From Solobacterium sp. (lineage in GTDB: Bacteria; Bacillota_I; Bacilli_A; Erysipelotrichales; Erysipelotrichaceae), in the NCBI GenBank assembly GCA_017510405.1, contig JAFWNG010000032.1, positions 1 through 64,000 of the forward strand: DNA of 64,000 bases. Direction: 5' to 3'. The stretch's first letter is position 1; each line of letters begins with the position of its first letter. Below, in pieces: positions 27,673 through 35,580 of the stretch. Below the pieces are notes generated by a model. That model ran no database searches, had not been told where the DNA came from, and saw only the letters and a list, made by a program, of their open reading frames with translations. Made by a program: the position numbers and the translations under genes.

Positions 27673-28380
27673 ATGAAGATCACGTTTCTGACCATGTGTC
27701 CGCAGGACTACGACAGTTTTCTGAAAACACCGGTGATCCGGCGGGCAGCGGAAAAGGGTATATGCAGTTTTGAAGTGAAGGATATCCGGCCTTATGCGGG
27801 CGGCAGTTTCCGGCATATCGATGATTCGCCGTACGGCGGCGGTGCCGGCATGATCATGCGCGCGGGACCGCTTCTGGACGCGCTGGCGGAAGTGCAGCAG
27901 GCGGACAGCCATACCGTCGTACTGGCACCGGCAGGCTGCCTGTATACACAGAAAAAAGCCAGGGAATACGCGGAAAAGGACCATCTGATCCTGATTGCGG
28001 GACACTATGAGGGCATCGATGCGCGGGTATATGAAAAAGCGGATGAACTGGTGTCGGTCGGCGATTATATCGTTACCGGCGGTGAACTGCCTTCGATGCT
28101 GATCGCGGACTCGGTGGTGCGTCTGCTCGACGGTGTGCTGCGCAAGGCAAGCACGGACGATGAATCGTTTGAAAACGGACTGCTGGAATATCCCCAGTAC
28201 ACAAAGCCGCAGGAAGTGCACGGCATGAAAGTGCCGGACGTGCTGCTGTCGGGAAACCACGGTGCGATCGAAGCGTGGCGGAAAGAGCAGTCGCTCCGTC
28301 TGACGGAGAAAAACCGTCCGGATCTCTATGAAAAGTATCTGACGGCACAAAAAAACCTGACCGGTGACGGTCAGGAGTGA
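27673..28380 (+). CDS. trmD: tRNA (guanine-N1)-methyltransferase
   Basis: This 235-residue enzyme methylates G37 of tRNAs reading G-starting anticodon neighbours, including proline tRNAs, and prevents frameshifting. The trefoil-knot motifs AGHYEGIDARV and GDYIVTGGELPSMLIAD are present, and length is normal. It sits just after tRNA-Pro(CGG), a known TrmD substrate, but apart from rimM, rpsP and rplS, its usual neighbours. There is no Shine-Dalgarno; TAGTAT and TATGGG lie within 20 bases upstream, so a leaderless or very short-leader mRNA is possible. The GGGPGM motif is changed to GGGAGM, a tolerated change. Confidence 0.95.
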   Translation: MKITFLTMCPQDYDSFLKTPVIRRAAEKGICSFEVKDIRPYAGGSFRHIDDSPYGGGAGMIMRAGPLLDALAEVQQADSHTVVLAPAGCLYTQKKAREYAEKDHLILIAGHYEGIDARVYEKADELVSVGDYIVTGGELPSMLIADSVVRLLDGVLRKASTDDESFENGLLEYPQYTKPQEVHGMKVPDVLLSGNHGAIEAWRKEQSLRLTEKNRPDLYEKYLTAQKNLTGDGQE

Positions 28381-28691
28381 ACCAGGATCAGTTCCAGCAG
28401 GAATACGGTGACGCAGCATACCGCCGCGACTTCCGGCAGAGAGCGTCCCTTGAGACCGAGCACGCCGCCGGCGATGAGCGCCGCAAGACCGGCCCACGGG
28501 GACTCTGCCGCGTACAGAATGGCAGGGAACGTCATGACCGCAAGCGTCGCGTACGGCACATAGTAGAGAAACGAGCGGAACCAGGTATTGGTGATCGGTC
28601 TGCGGATGAGCGTCAGCGGCAGAACGCGGATCATATAGGAAACAAGGCCGGACAGAAGGATATACACGTAGATATTATGCGTCATGATCAT
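28371..28691 (-). CDS. azlD: Branched-chain amino acid transport protein AzlD
   Basis: The 106-residue protein has about four membrane helices and the AzlD-type start (IYVYILLSGLVSYMIRVLPL). With AzlC it forms a branched-chain amino acid exporter. The gene overlaps azlC by 17 bases, consistent with a complex of both products, and its 3' end overlaps trmD by 10 bases in the convergent sense. AzlD is usually about 105-110 residues. Confidence 0.9.
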   Translation of the reverse strand: MIMTHNIYVYILLSGLVSYMIRVLPLTLIRRPITNTWFRSFLYYVPYATLAVMTFPAILYAAESPWAGLAALIAGGVLGLKGRSLPEVAAVCCVTVFLLELILVHS

Positions 28692-29388
28692 CCTCCGTGT
28701 GCGGACGCAGCGCCGCAGCAGTACCGGCGATGAGGATCGTCAGAAGGATCGTCTTCGTGCCGGCAGTCATCGTACTGAGAAACGGAATATGTCCGGATGC
28801 CCAGCTCAGCAGGAAACCGGCGCATACAACGGCCGCAACCGCGCGGTCATTGCGGGCTGGCGGAAGGATGATCGCCAGAAACATGCCGTAGAGCGCTACG
28901 GAAAGCGCGGAAACGATGCGCACCGGCAGGATATTGCCTGCGATGATGCCGAGCGCGGTGCCGATGCACCAGCCCGGAACGGCCATGGACATGGCGCCGT
29001 AGTAATAGAACGGATCCAGGAAACCGTTCTGCCGGACCGCAATGCCGAACAGTTCATCGGTCACGGCATACGATACGAAGAAACGGTGAAAATACGGTGT
29101 TTTCTGCGAGAACTTCTGGGAAAGCGCTGTGCTCATAAGCAGATACCGCGCATTGGCCACAAGAGTCACGAGAACGATCTCAAGATACGCCGCGTCTGCC
29201 GCAATGACCTGCAGACCGGCATACTGACCGGCGGAAGCGAGGTTGACGAGCGACAGCAGAAAGCCCTGGTACCACGTCATGCCGGCAGTGCGCATGGCAA
29301 TGCCAAGCGAAAAAGACACGGCTGCGTAGCCGAGTCCGATGGGAAGACCGTCCTGTATTCCGTTACGGAAAGAAGTTTTCTGCATCAT
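28675..29388 (-). CDS. azlC: Branched-chain amino acid permease AzlC
   Basis: The 237-residue membrane protein has the AzlC pattern (GLPIGLGYAAVSFSLGIAM, NLASAGQYAGLQV, NARYLLMSTALS, VTDELFGIAV). It pairs with AzlD to export leucine-type amino acids. I chose the ATG at 29388 (MMQKTSFRNG); an alternative ATG at 29415 exists, and neither has a clear Shine-Dalgarno. The gene is divergent from the peptide deformylase gene across 60 bases that must hold both promoters. Confidence 0.88.
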   Translation of the reverse strand: MMQKTSFRNGIQDGLPIGLGYAAVSFSLGIAMRTAGMTWYQGFLLSLVNLASAGQYAGLQVIAADAAYLEIVLVTLVANARYLLMSTALSQKFSQKTPYFHRFFVSYAVTDELFGIAVRQNGFLDPFYYYGAMSMAVPGWCIGTALGIIAGNILPVRIVSALSVALYGMFLAIILPPARNDRAVAAVVCAGFLLSWASGHIPFLSTMTAGTKTILLTILIAGTAAALRPHTEDDHDA

Positions 29389-29448
29389 TACAGGTACTAT
29401 TTTCCATGCACTCATGAAAAAGTAAAGCATTAATTGTAAGGAGAACCT

Positions 29449-29859
29449 ATGATACGGCCAGTGATCAAAGATACATTTATTCTGTCCCGTCCGTCTGTAA
29501 AAGCCGGAAAAGAGGACATTCAGACAGCGATAGATCTGCGGGATACGCTTGCGGCCAACCGCGAGATCTGCGTCGGAATGGCTGCCAATATGATCGGCGT
29601 GTCCAAACGGATCATTGCCGTGGCAGTGTTCAGCTCGATCCTGATCATGTTCAATCCGGTCATCGTTTCGAAAAAAGGACCGTATTCCACGGAAGAGGGA
29701 TGCCTGTCCCTGTCCGGCATGCGGCCGACAACACGTTACAAAACCGTCACCGTACGCTTTACCGATATGACATTTACAGAGAAAACCATGGTATTCAGCG
29801 GTTCGGCTGCGCAGATCATCCAGCATGAGTGTGATCATCTGGAAGGAATCCTGATATAA
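29449..29859 (+). CDS. Peptide deformylase family protein, atypical
   Basis: The 136-residue protein has the metal ligands of peptide deformylase: Cys in EGCLS and both His in HECDH. The third motif, usually GxGxAAxQ, reads CVGMAANMIG, with Met where the conserved Gln stands and Val replacing a Gly. The Gln normally helps bind the formyl group, so activity may be altered. Such short variants are common in Bacillota beside a canonical Def, so this may be a second, specialised deformylase. A strong AAGGAG site precedes the start. It lies 37 bases before the deaminase-SLOG gene. Confidence 0.83.
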   Translation: MIRPVIKDTFILSRPSVKAGKEDIQTAIDLRDTLAANREICVGMAANMIGVSKRIIAVAVFSSILIMFNPVIVSKKGPYSTEEGCLSLSGMRPTTRYKTVTVRFTDMTFTEKTMVFSGSAAQIIQHECDHLEGILI

Positions 29860-29896
29860 TACTTAAAACCTGAACAGGGGAAAGGACGGCGCACAT

Positions 29897-32374
29897 ATGG
29901 ACTATTTCGGACATTTCTATCTGGACCTGGAAAAGGATATGATCGTGGATCTGTTTCTGGAACAGGACCGTATGTCTTATGTGCTGCGCACGCCGAACCA
30001 CAACACCGGGAATCTGATCACGAATCTTGCCCGGATGTGCGGACTTCCGCTGACATATGACGCATCCGGGAAGAAGATCATTGAGGGGACTGTGCCGTCC
30101 TACATTGATCAGTACAACCGGACGCTTTATATTTTCCGTCTCGGCAACACGAAGGTGGCGAACATCTATCCGGACGGAACGATCGAGATGAAGGCGTCGA
30201 TCCCTTCGATCTCGAAAACACTGATGAGTCAGACCAAGGAATACCGTCTGGATATCAGTAAGACGATCATCAAGACGTATATCCTGACCGAGTGCAAGTT
30301 CCGTACGGACCTGCATACGCATATGAATGCGAATTTGTCGCCGGACGTACTGATCGCCCTCGGCATTTTCCATCAGATCCGCTATCCGCTCTACTATGTG
30401 AAGAAACTGTCTCTGCACGTCAGTGATGAGCAGAAGCGCCGTCTGGAGGAACAGCGGGCGCAGACCGCCCGACAGTTCGCGAATTCCGAGCTGAAAGGAC
30501 ATTATCTGGACCGGAAGATCGATGACAATACATTTATCAACTTTGCTGATCTCATTCTGAACGATCCGGAATACATGGAGGAGAAGATCAGCCGGATCCG
30601 GACGTCACTTGCCATTCTGAAGGACGGTCAGGCCGTCTTTACAAATCTCGAAAAAGTATATCTGTACCGCTATGTATTCACAAAAGGCATCCCCTCGGAA
30701 AAGCGGATCCATCTGCACGATATCGACCGCATTCCGGACAGTGACATCGCTTCGCTTGTGCAGCAGATGATCGCGGACAGCTGGACTGAGGAATACCGGA
30801 ACAATACGCTGTTCCAGAATAAGCTGCTGTGGATCGCAAGGACCTATCAGAACCAGGGAATCCGGTATGCCGAGATCTCGGATACGACCCTGGTCAAGAA
30901 ATACGATTCCCTGCGGATGCTGAATGAAGTGCATGCGGTCATGCCGGCAGTCTACCGGGAGACCGGAGTGCGCCTTCGCTTCCTGGCAGGCATCCGTCGT
31001 ATCCCGCTGACGATCGTCAAGGACCGCGTCACGGCAGACAACTATCTGACGGATAATCTGGAGATGCTCAGAGGCATCGCCATGGATCCGTACGTGGCAG
31101 GAAGCGACATCATCGGTGAAGAGATCAACGATATCCGGGACCTGAAACAGGTCATCGGCGAACTGGTGGACATTGCCCGGGAGAATCCCGGCTTTACGAT
31201 CCGGATCCACGCCGGTGAAAATGACAGTCTGAAAGACAATGTCGCCAACAGTATCCGCTGTGTGATGGACGCTCTGAAAGAAGGAGAGAAAGCGCCGCAT
31301 ATCCGCATCGGCCACGGTCTCTATACGGCCAATCTGCGCTCCGCAAAGGGACAGGAACTGATCCGTGCGATCAAGGAACATGATGTTGTGCTGGAATTCC
31401 AGATCACTTCCAATGTCCGTCTGAACAACCTGAGTTTTCTGAAGAATCATCCGCTGAAGCAGTATCTGCGTGCCGGCATCCGGTGCGTGCAGGGAACTGA
31501 CGGTGCTGCGCTGTACGGTACCAATTCCATCGATGAACAGCTGTCGCTGGAAAAACTGCTCAATCTCAACCGGGATGAGCTCATCAGCATGCGCGCTGCC
31601 GAGGAAGCGATACGGGTGGAACAGGAACGTGTTTTCCAGCGGAAGATGGATGCCTTCCTCGCGGACGGCAGACCGCTGGAACAGATCTGCTACGAACGCA
31701 TGCAGAAAGCCGAAAGCCCGGACGTCAGCTACCGGAGCGGGCCGGCGCGTCTGGATTCCGGAATGGAACTGAAAGACCAGATCGAGGAACTGCCGTGGGA
31801 CCGCTTCCCGGTCATCCTCGCAGGCGGAAGTTTCAACAACGACCGGCGGGCAACCAGCACAACGGACCGCGGCCGCGCGCTTCTGCTGGAACTGATGGAA
31901 CAATTGGATCCCGACAAGGTATTCTTTGTGATCGGACACAGTCTGAGCGGATATGAAAAATATCTGGAAGAACACAACACGAAGGGATTTCGCATCTTTG
32001 CCATCGTTCCGTCGCTGATGACAAAAGCGCAGACCGACCGTCTGCGCCGTACCGGCGTAAGGATCCGTGTTTCCACGGAATCCGAGCCGATGGGATTATA
32101 CAAGAGTTTCAACTATGAGATCTTTGAACGCAGGCCGTCCGCTGTCATTGCCATGGACGGCAACTCGGCCGGTTCCAATCTCATTCAGGAAGCGAAGAAC
32201 GGCAAGGGAAAGAGCCGTATCTTTGTCAGCCGAAGCAGTACCTATCTGCGCCGAAAGGCACAGAGTCTGGAAGGCTATGTTACGATGATCGAGCCGTGTC
32301 CGGAAGACGCAGGAATGATCCGGGACACGGTGGAAAGCGCGCTGAACAGTGAAAAGCACCAGGAGGAATCATGA
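29897..32374 (+). CDS. Adenosine deaminase-like domain fused to SLOG-like domain
   Basis: The 825-residue protein begins with a domain I do not recognise (~1-130). An adenosine-deaminase-type metallohydrolase follows (~135-570). Its ligands look complete: His140 and His142 in DLHTHMN, AGSDIIGEE at 401-409 (compare GIDLAGDE), His438 and Glu441 in IHAGEN, His473 in GHGL and Asp535 in GTDGA. The C-terminal part (~636-780) has a Rossmann-like pattern (VILAGGSFNNDRR, STESEPMG, VIAMDGNSAGSNL) resembling SLOG/DprA nucleotide-binding domains. Together this suggests a nucleotide-sensing or nucleotide-degrading enzyme, by inference. It is translationally coupled (ATGA) to a nitroreductase. There is no signal peptide. 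Confidence 0.75.
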   Translation: MDYFGHFYLDLEKDMIVDLFLEQDRMSYVLRTPNHNTGNLITNLARMCGLPLTYDASGKKIIEGTVPSYIDQYNRTLYIFRLGNTKVANIYPDGTIEMKASIPSISKTLMSQTKEYRLDISKTIIKTYILTECKFRTDLHTHMNANLSPDVLIALGIFHQIRYPLYYVKKLSLHVSDEQKRRLEEQRAQTARQFANSELKGHYLDRKIDDNTFINFADLILNDPEYMEEKISRIRTSLAILKDGQAVFTNLEKVYLYRYVFTKGIPSEKRIHLHDIDRIPDSDIASLVQQMIADSWTEEYRNNTLFQNKLLWIARTYQNQGIRYAEISDTTLVKKYDSLRMLNEVHAVMPAVYRETGVRLRFLAGIRRIPLTIVKDRVTADNYLTDNLEMLRGIAMDPYVAGSDIIGEEINDIRDLKQVIGELVDIARENPGFTIRIHAGENDSLKDNVANSIRCVMDALKEGEKAPHIRIGHGLYTANLRSAKGQELIRAIKEHDVVLEFQITSNVRLNNLSFLKNHPLKQYLRAGIRCVQGTDGAALYGTNSIDEQLSLEKLLNLNRDELISMRAAEEAIRVEQERVFQRKMDAFLADGRPLEQICYERMQKAESPDVSYRSGPARLDSGMELKDQIEELPWDRFPVILAGGSFNNDRRATSTTDRGRALLLELMEQLDPDKVFFVIGHSLSGYEKYLEEHNTKGFRIFAIVPSLMTKAQTDRLRRTGVRIRVSTESEPMGLYKSFNYEIFERRPSAVIAMDGNSAGSNLIQEAKNGKGKSRIFVSRSSTYLRRKAQSLEGYVTMIEPCPEDAGMIRDTVESALNSEKHQEES

Positions 32375-32865
32375 ACAGTATCTTTACCCGTACAAGTATC
32401 CGCAGATATACCGACCAGCCGGTTTCGGAGGAGCAGATCGAAAAGCTTCTGCGGGCAGCGATGGCTGCGCCTTCCGCAGGCAACCAGCAGCCGTGGGAAT
32501 TTTACGCGGTGACTGACCGGGAAATGATCGGAAAACTGGCCGCATGTTCTCCATACAGCCGCTTTCTTGCGGAAGCGCCGCTGGTGATCGTGCCGGTGTA
32601 CCGTACCGAAGGCCTGCGCTTTCCGGATTACGCGCATATCGATCTGAGCGCGGCAGTCGAGAACCTGCTTCTGGAAGCCGACGCGCTTGGGCTTGGCGCC
32701 GTTTGGTGCGGCATTGCGCCGATCGCGGAACGCCAGCAGGCAGTCCGGGAAGCCCTGTCTATGCCGGACACCCTGGAAGCCTTCGCACTCGTGGGCGTCG
32801 GCGTACCGGCTGAAACGAAAAAACAGCAGGATCGCTACGATCCTGCCCGTATCCACCGTATCTGA
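32371..32865 (+). CDS. Nitroreductase family protein
   Basis: The 164-residue flavoprotein has the family start (TRTSIRRYTDQPVSEEQIEKLLRAAMAAPSAGNQQPWEF), binds FMN and uses NAD(P)H. AAVENLLLEADALGLGAVWCG is the second typical block. The substrate is unknown. The ATG overlaps the deaminase-SLOG stop codon, so the two proteins are made together and probably act in one process. AGGAGG lies 9-10 bases upstream inside the previous gene. Confidence 0.93.
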   Translation: MNSIFTRTSIRRYTDQPVSEEQIEKLLRAAMAAPSAGNQQPWEFYAVTDREMIGKLAACSPYSRFLAEAPLVIVPVYRTEGLRFPDYAHIDLSAAVENLLLEADALGLGAVWCGIAPIAERQQAVREALSMPDTLEAFALVGVGVPAETKKQQDRYDPARIHRI

Positions 32866-32890
32866 AAAAAGGCCGTTTGGCCTTTTTCAG
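32862..32890. terminator. Bidirectional terminator
   Basis: A-run, GGCC, GTTT loop, GGCC and T-run (32864-32887) end both the nitroreductase and the convergent aldo/keto reductase-like gene. Confidence 0.93.
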
Positions 32891-33657
32891 TCGGTTTTAC
32901 CGTAATCTTTCATGCTGTCAAGATACAGGGCATCCTGCTCCGACAGTTCAAAGTCGAGCGCTTCGGCCAGCTGCGTCGGCGTAAGTGCGCATTCCGGAAC
33001 GATCGGAATGGCTTTTTTATCGGCCTGATACCGCAGGCAGAGCACCAGCGGACTGACGCTGTATTTGCGGGCAAGGATATCGATCTCTTTTGATGCCAGA
33101 ACCGACAGCGCGTCTTCCGGAATGACGGCCAGCAGGTCGATATTGTGTTCGCCGGCGTAGCGGACCATGTCTTTCTGCGGATGTCCGGGATACAGAACGG
33201 TTTCTGTAAGCATGGGCGAGATCGTGCTTTCCGAAAGCAGCCGGTCGAGGTGCGCAGAAGTGCCGCAGCCGGTTCCCATTGCAAAGATCGTACCGGCTTT
33301 ATACAGATCCTCCAGGGCGCGCCAGCACTGTGTGTTGTATCCCTTGTCGCTGCTGTCAAGAAGGACGATATCTGCGTAGGACGCCGACAGTTTCTTCAGG
33401 GACTGCCGTATCCAGCGTTCTGTTTCGTCGTATGTGTGTACTTCTGCAGGCACATGCAGGATCCATGCGCAGTCGTACCGCGGGACGCCGCTGCTGGAAA
33501 GGGAATCTGCGAAAGCTTTCCGTTCGCTGTCATCCAGGGAAAGATCAAACAGCCGGTAGCCCAGTTCCGGTGCGCACAGAAAAGACGGAGCTGAACCGAT
33601 CGCGGGGATCTTCAGCCCGTTATGTAATGAACGGATGATGCTGAAAGTCTGAGTCAT
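32887..33657 (-). CDS. Aldo/keto reductase-like protein, divergent
   Basis: The 256-residue protein looks like an aldo/keto reductase barrel: LHNGLKIPAIGSAPSF near the start, GYRLFDLS for the usual YRHIDTA, and the C-terminal PIVPECALTPTQLAEALDFELSEQD, which matches the NADPH-binding segment. The catalytic Asp-Tyr-Lys-His tetrad is not clearly conserved (FDLS and DAVIPED). It may have lost oxidoreductase activity or have a changed site. The gene ends at the shared terminator. I place it in the superfamily with moderate certainty. Confidence 0.7.
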   Translation of the reverse strand: MTQTFSIIRSLHNGLKIPAIGSAPSFLCAPELGYRLFDLSLDDSERKAFADSLSSSGVPRYDCAWILHVPAEVHTYDETERWIRQSLKKLSASYADIVLLDSSDKGYNTQCWRALEDLYKAGTIFAMGTGCGTSAHLDRLLSESTISPMLTETVLYPGHPQKDMVRYAGEHNIDLLAVIPEDALSVLASKEIDILARKYSVSPLVLCLRYQADKKAIPIVPECALTPTQLAEALDFELSEQDALYLDSMKDYGKTD

Positions 33658-33784
33658 GTACTGCCTCCGCTGTAATTATAGATGAAATTGGCAGACTGAA
33701 TGTGATTTTTCGATGAAGTCCGGTCAGTGCCGCAGGATTTGAGACAGAACTGTTGAAATTTGCATCATTATTTCAAGAAAGTCA

Positions 33785-33813
33785 TTGATTTTATAAATGA
33801 GTCGTTGTATTAT
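33785..33813 (+). promoter_or_regulatory. Promoter of tRNA-Lys
   Basis: TTGATT (33785-33790), 17-bp spacer and TATTAT (33808-33813) lie about 20 bases before the tRNA. Confidence 0.75.
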
Positions 33814-33832
33814 TACTAGGCACCGAAAAAAT

Positions 33833-33908
33833 GACTTCTTAGCTCAGTTGGTAGAGCAACTGACTCTTAATCAGTGGGTCGAGGGTTCGAGTCCCTCAGA
33901 GGTCACCA
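33833..33908 (+). tRNA. tRNA-Lys (CTT)
   Basis: The 76-nt cloverleaf has acceptor GACTTCT/AGAGGTC, a standard D arm (GCTCAGTTGGTAGAGC) and an anticodon stem ACTGA/TCAGT. The loop CTCTTAA gives anticodon CTT, and the T arm is GAGGGTTCGAGTCCCTC. CCA is encoded, unlike in tRNA-Pro at 27.5 kb. Confidence 0.96.
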
Positions 33909-33913
33909 TGGAT

Positions 33914-33942
33914 AACAGCTTGTGAAAACAGGCTGTTTTTTT
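33914..33942 (+). terminator. Terminator after tRNA-Lys
   Basis: AACAGC (33914-33919) pairs with GCTGTT (33932-33937), extended by TGT/ACA, followed by a run of T. Confidence 0.9.
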
Positions 33943-34018
33943 GCGTAAAAAGGGACTCCGGTATAAGACCCGTAAGTCCCTTGATATGTTTGTGTCAGGA
34001 TCCTTCATTGACCTGGTT

Positions 34019-34582
34019 TTATTCTTTATATGTAATGCTGTTCATGACAGTTAACCATTCTTTCACATTTTTCTCTTCTTCAATGGGAAGAGAAGACACG
34101 GCCAGAATAATATTGTCTCCCTTTTTGGTGATTCGCATGATCTCAAATTCATTTTCCCGCTCACCTTCGATCGTTCTTGGAATCATGGCAAAACTGATCT
34201 CATTTTCCGAGACTGTTCTGTATTTTACGTCTTTTGAACGCAGATACATACTTTGAAGCCGTTCTTCAAACTTTTCTGCCGTCCATTCATACCAGATTGA
34301 TTCGCTGTCCTTCAGAGTATCACTGTAGATCTGGATCAGTACGAAGGCTTTATGATCTTCGTCCACATAATAATATTCATCACAATCATAGTAGGACGGA
34401 TACTGATCTGTGTATTCCTGCGGATGATCATATTCTGCTTCGCTGAATGTATATGTACCGGGATATTTGAACGAAAGATAATCATTGGAGATCGTCTTGG
34501 TTGCGACTTTGCATCCGGCAGAAATAACACAAAGAATAAGGACTGGAAGCAGTTGTTTTATATGACGATTCAATAAAGACAT
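34019..34582 (-). CDS. Small lipoprotein, unknown function
   Basis: The 187-residue protein has a lipoprotein signal with lipobox ISAGC (Cys about residue 25). The mature part is rich in Tyr, Asp and Glu and carries a stretch DYLSFKYPGTYTF, typical of small secreted proteins of the PsbP or DUF-type beta fold, but I do not name a family. It should be anchored outside the membrane. I chose the ATG at 34582 (MSLLNRHIKQ), with CAGGG upstream. It opens the AT-rich region 34.0-36.2 kb and is not clearly linked to its neighbours. Confidence 0.7.
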   Translation of the reverse strand: MSLLNRHIKQLLPVLILCVISAGCKVATKTISNDYLSFKYPGTYTFSEAEYDHPQEYTDQYPSYYDCDEYYYVDEDHKAFVLIQIYSDTLKDSESIWYEWTAEKFEERLQSMYLRSKDVKYRTVSENEISFAMIPRTIEGERENEFEIMRITKKGDNIILAVSSLPIEEEKNVKEWLTVMNSITYKE

Positions 34583-34596
34583 AGGATTACCCTGAC

Positions 34597-34788
34597 TCAA
34601 TGATAAATATAATGACATCCGTACTGCGGTGTTTCATTTGCGTAAGAATATGTATATCCATCATAATATGGAATATATTGATATCCATTATTGTCGGTGT
34701 ATTCATATGCCCATCCCCAGATATAATAGTTTCCACCGAGTATCGACGTGAGGTCTGTATAAGATGGATTGATTGTGGTAGTTGTCAT
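34597..34788 (-). CDS. Possible Tyr-rich small protein
   Basis: A 63-codon frame starts at 34788 with GGAAG 5 bases upstream. The product is very rich in Tyr, Asn and Gly and has no membrane helix. It would end 15 bases before the lipoprotein gene on the same strand, so they could share a transcript. The unusual composition could also reflect AT-rich DNA with few stops. Support is weak. Confidence 0.35.
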   Translation of the reverse strand: MTTTTINPSYTDLTSILGGNYYIWGWAYEYTDNNGYQYIPYYDGYTYSYANETPQYGCHYIYH

Positions 34789-35232
34789 AAAACTTCCATA
34801 AACAACTACACTGCTGCGCCAGTAACTTGGCAGGCATTGTAGATTGGCAAAACATAGACCCGGCCGCGAATGTCACCACCTGAATCATCAGATTTATCAG
34901 GCATAAATGATTTTGAAATGTTTAATTGGAATGATAATAACAGGCATAATAAGGTTTTCATGCTTTTCCTTTCTAATATCGATATACAGATTTAAGTAAA
35001 TGAATGGAATGACGGATGTCTTGAAAACAGGTACCTCATTTATATAGAACGTTTCGCATTGGCAAAATGTTTTCAATGATCTGTGTCTCAATGGTCGTTT
35101 TTCCAGCTTCAATGGACAAAATATGTCAGCTTCGAAAAAGATATTCCAACTCAGCCGATCAATGAAGATATATCTGCTCAATGCCGGGATCGAATGCTTT
35201 GCTTTTCCTGTTATGAACAGTATGATCCATAA
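34789..35232. other. AT-rich gap without a confident gene
   Basis: About 440 bases of low-GC sequence unlike the surroundings. Open frames of 60-95 codons exist on both strands, but none has an RBS or a recognised family. A minus-strand frame near 34.9-35.2 kb has a faint LytTR-like flavour (IFFEAD, RSLK), too weak to call. Confidence 0.6.
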
Positions 35233-35418
35233 CTATTCGATGATGAGACCTTTCCTGACATGATGCTTGTTATTCTTTTCCCCCCCTTGGTCCTGTTCGG
35301 CCTTTTTCTTCAAAGACCTGACATCCTTCTGAAAACAACTGTTTCCGGAAGTGATGTCGAGTGATGTTTCTGCAGTTCGGATCAACAGACTGCAGAAAAA
35401 TGCAAATAATGAATCCAT
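35233..35418 (-). CDS. Putative AgrD-like autoinducer peptide precursor
   Basis: The 61-residue product has a hydrophobic start (MDSLFAFFCSLL), then RTAETSLDITSGNSCFQKDV and a charged SLKKKAEQ tail. This resembles AgrD precursors, with an amphipathic leader, a short peptide with Cys or Ser near the middle and a charged recognition tail, but the classic C-x4 thiolactone ring before a Pro-rich tail is not clear. AAAGGAGG lies 7 bases before the start, the best RBS of the island. It is transcribed away from an AgrB gene 162 bases away, across a shared palindrome. AgrD usually lies beside agrB on the same strand, so the call is tentative. TTGCTT-18-TATATT is a plausible promoter. Confidence 0.5.
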   Translation of the reverse strand: MDSLFAFFCSLLIRTAETSLDITSGNSCFQKDVRSLKKKAEQDQGGEKNNKHHVRKGLIIE

Positions 35419-35483
35419 ATTGGAACCTCCTTTCTCTTATGCCCACAATATAGAAGCGGGATCCTGTAAAAAGCAAATATTCT

Positions 35484-35533
35484 GGGACGAAGTGCCGTTT
35501 TTTGGGATATCCCAAAAACAGGCAGTTTATCCC
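35484..35533. promoter_or_regulatory. 50-bp imperfect palindrome, candidate regulator site
   Basis: Arms of 25 bp (35484-35508 and 35509-35533) match at about 20 of 25 positions around the perfect core TGGGATATCCCA. It lies midway between the divergent AgrD-like and AgrB genes. It could bind a dimeric or tetrameric regulator such as a LytTR protein, or act as a hairpin. Confidence 0.7.
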
Positions 35534-35580
35534 GCGAATTTTTGCCTTGGAAGAATGGTTATGCCATAGTGCAGACAGAG

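Noticed and set aside
34703-34888. A 61-codon minus-strand frame overlapping the Tyr-rich small frame
   Set aside because: No clear RBS; the Tyr-rich frame 34597-34788 has better start signals, so at most one can be real.
34897-35181. A 94-codon minus-strand frame with a faint LytTR-like look
   Set aside because: It has no RBS, and only short fragments (IFFEAD, RSLK) resemble LytTR. Not enough to call an agrA remnant.
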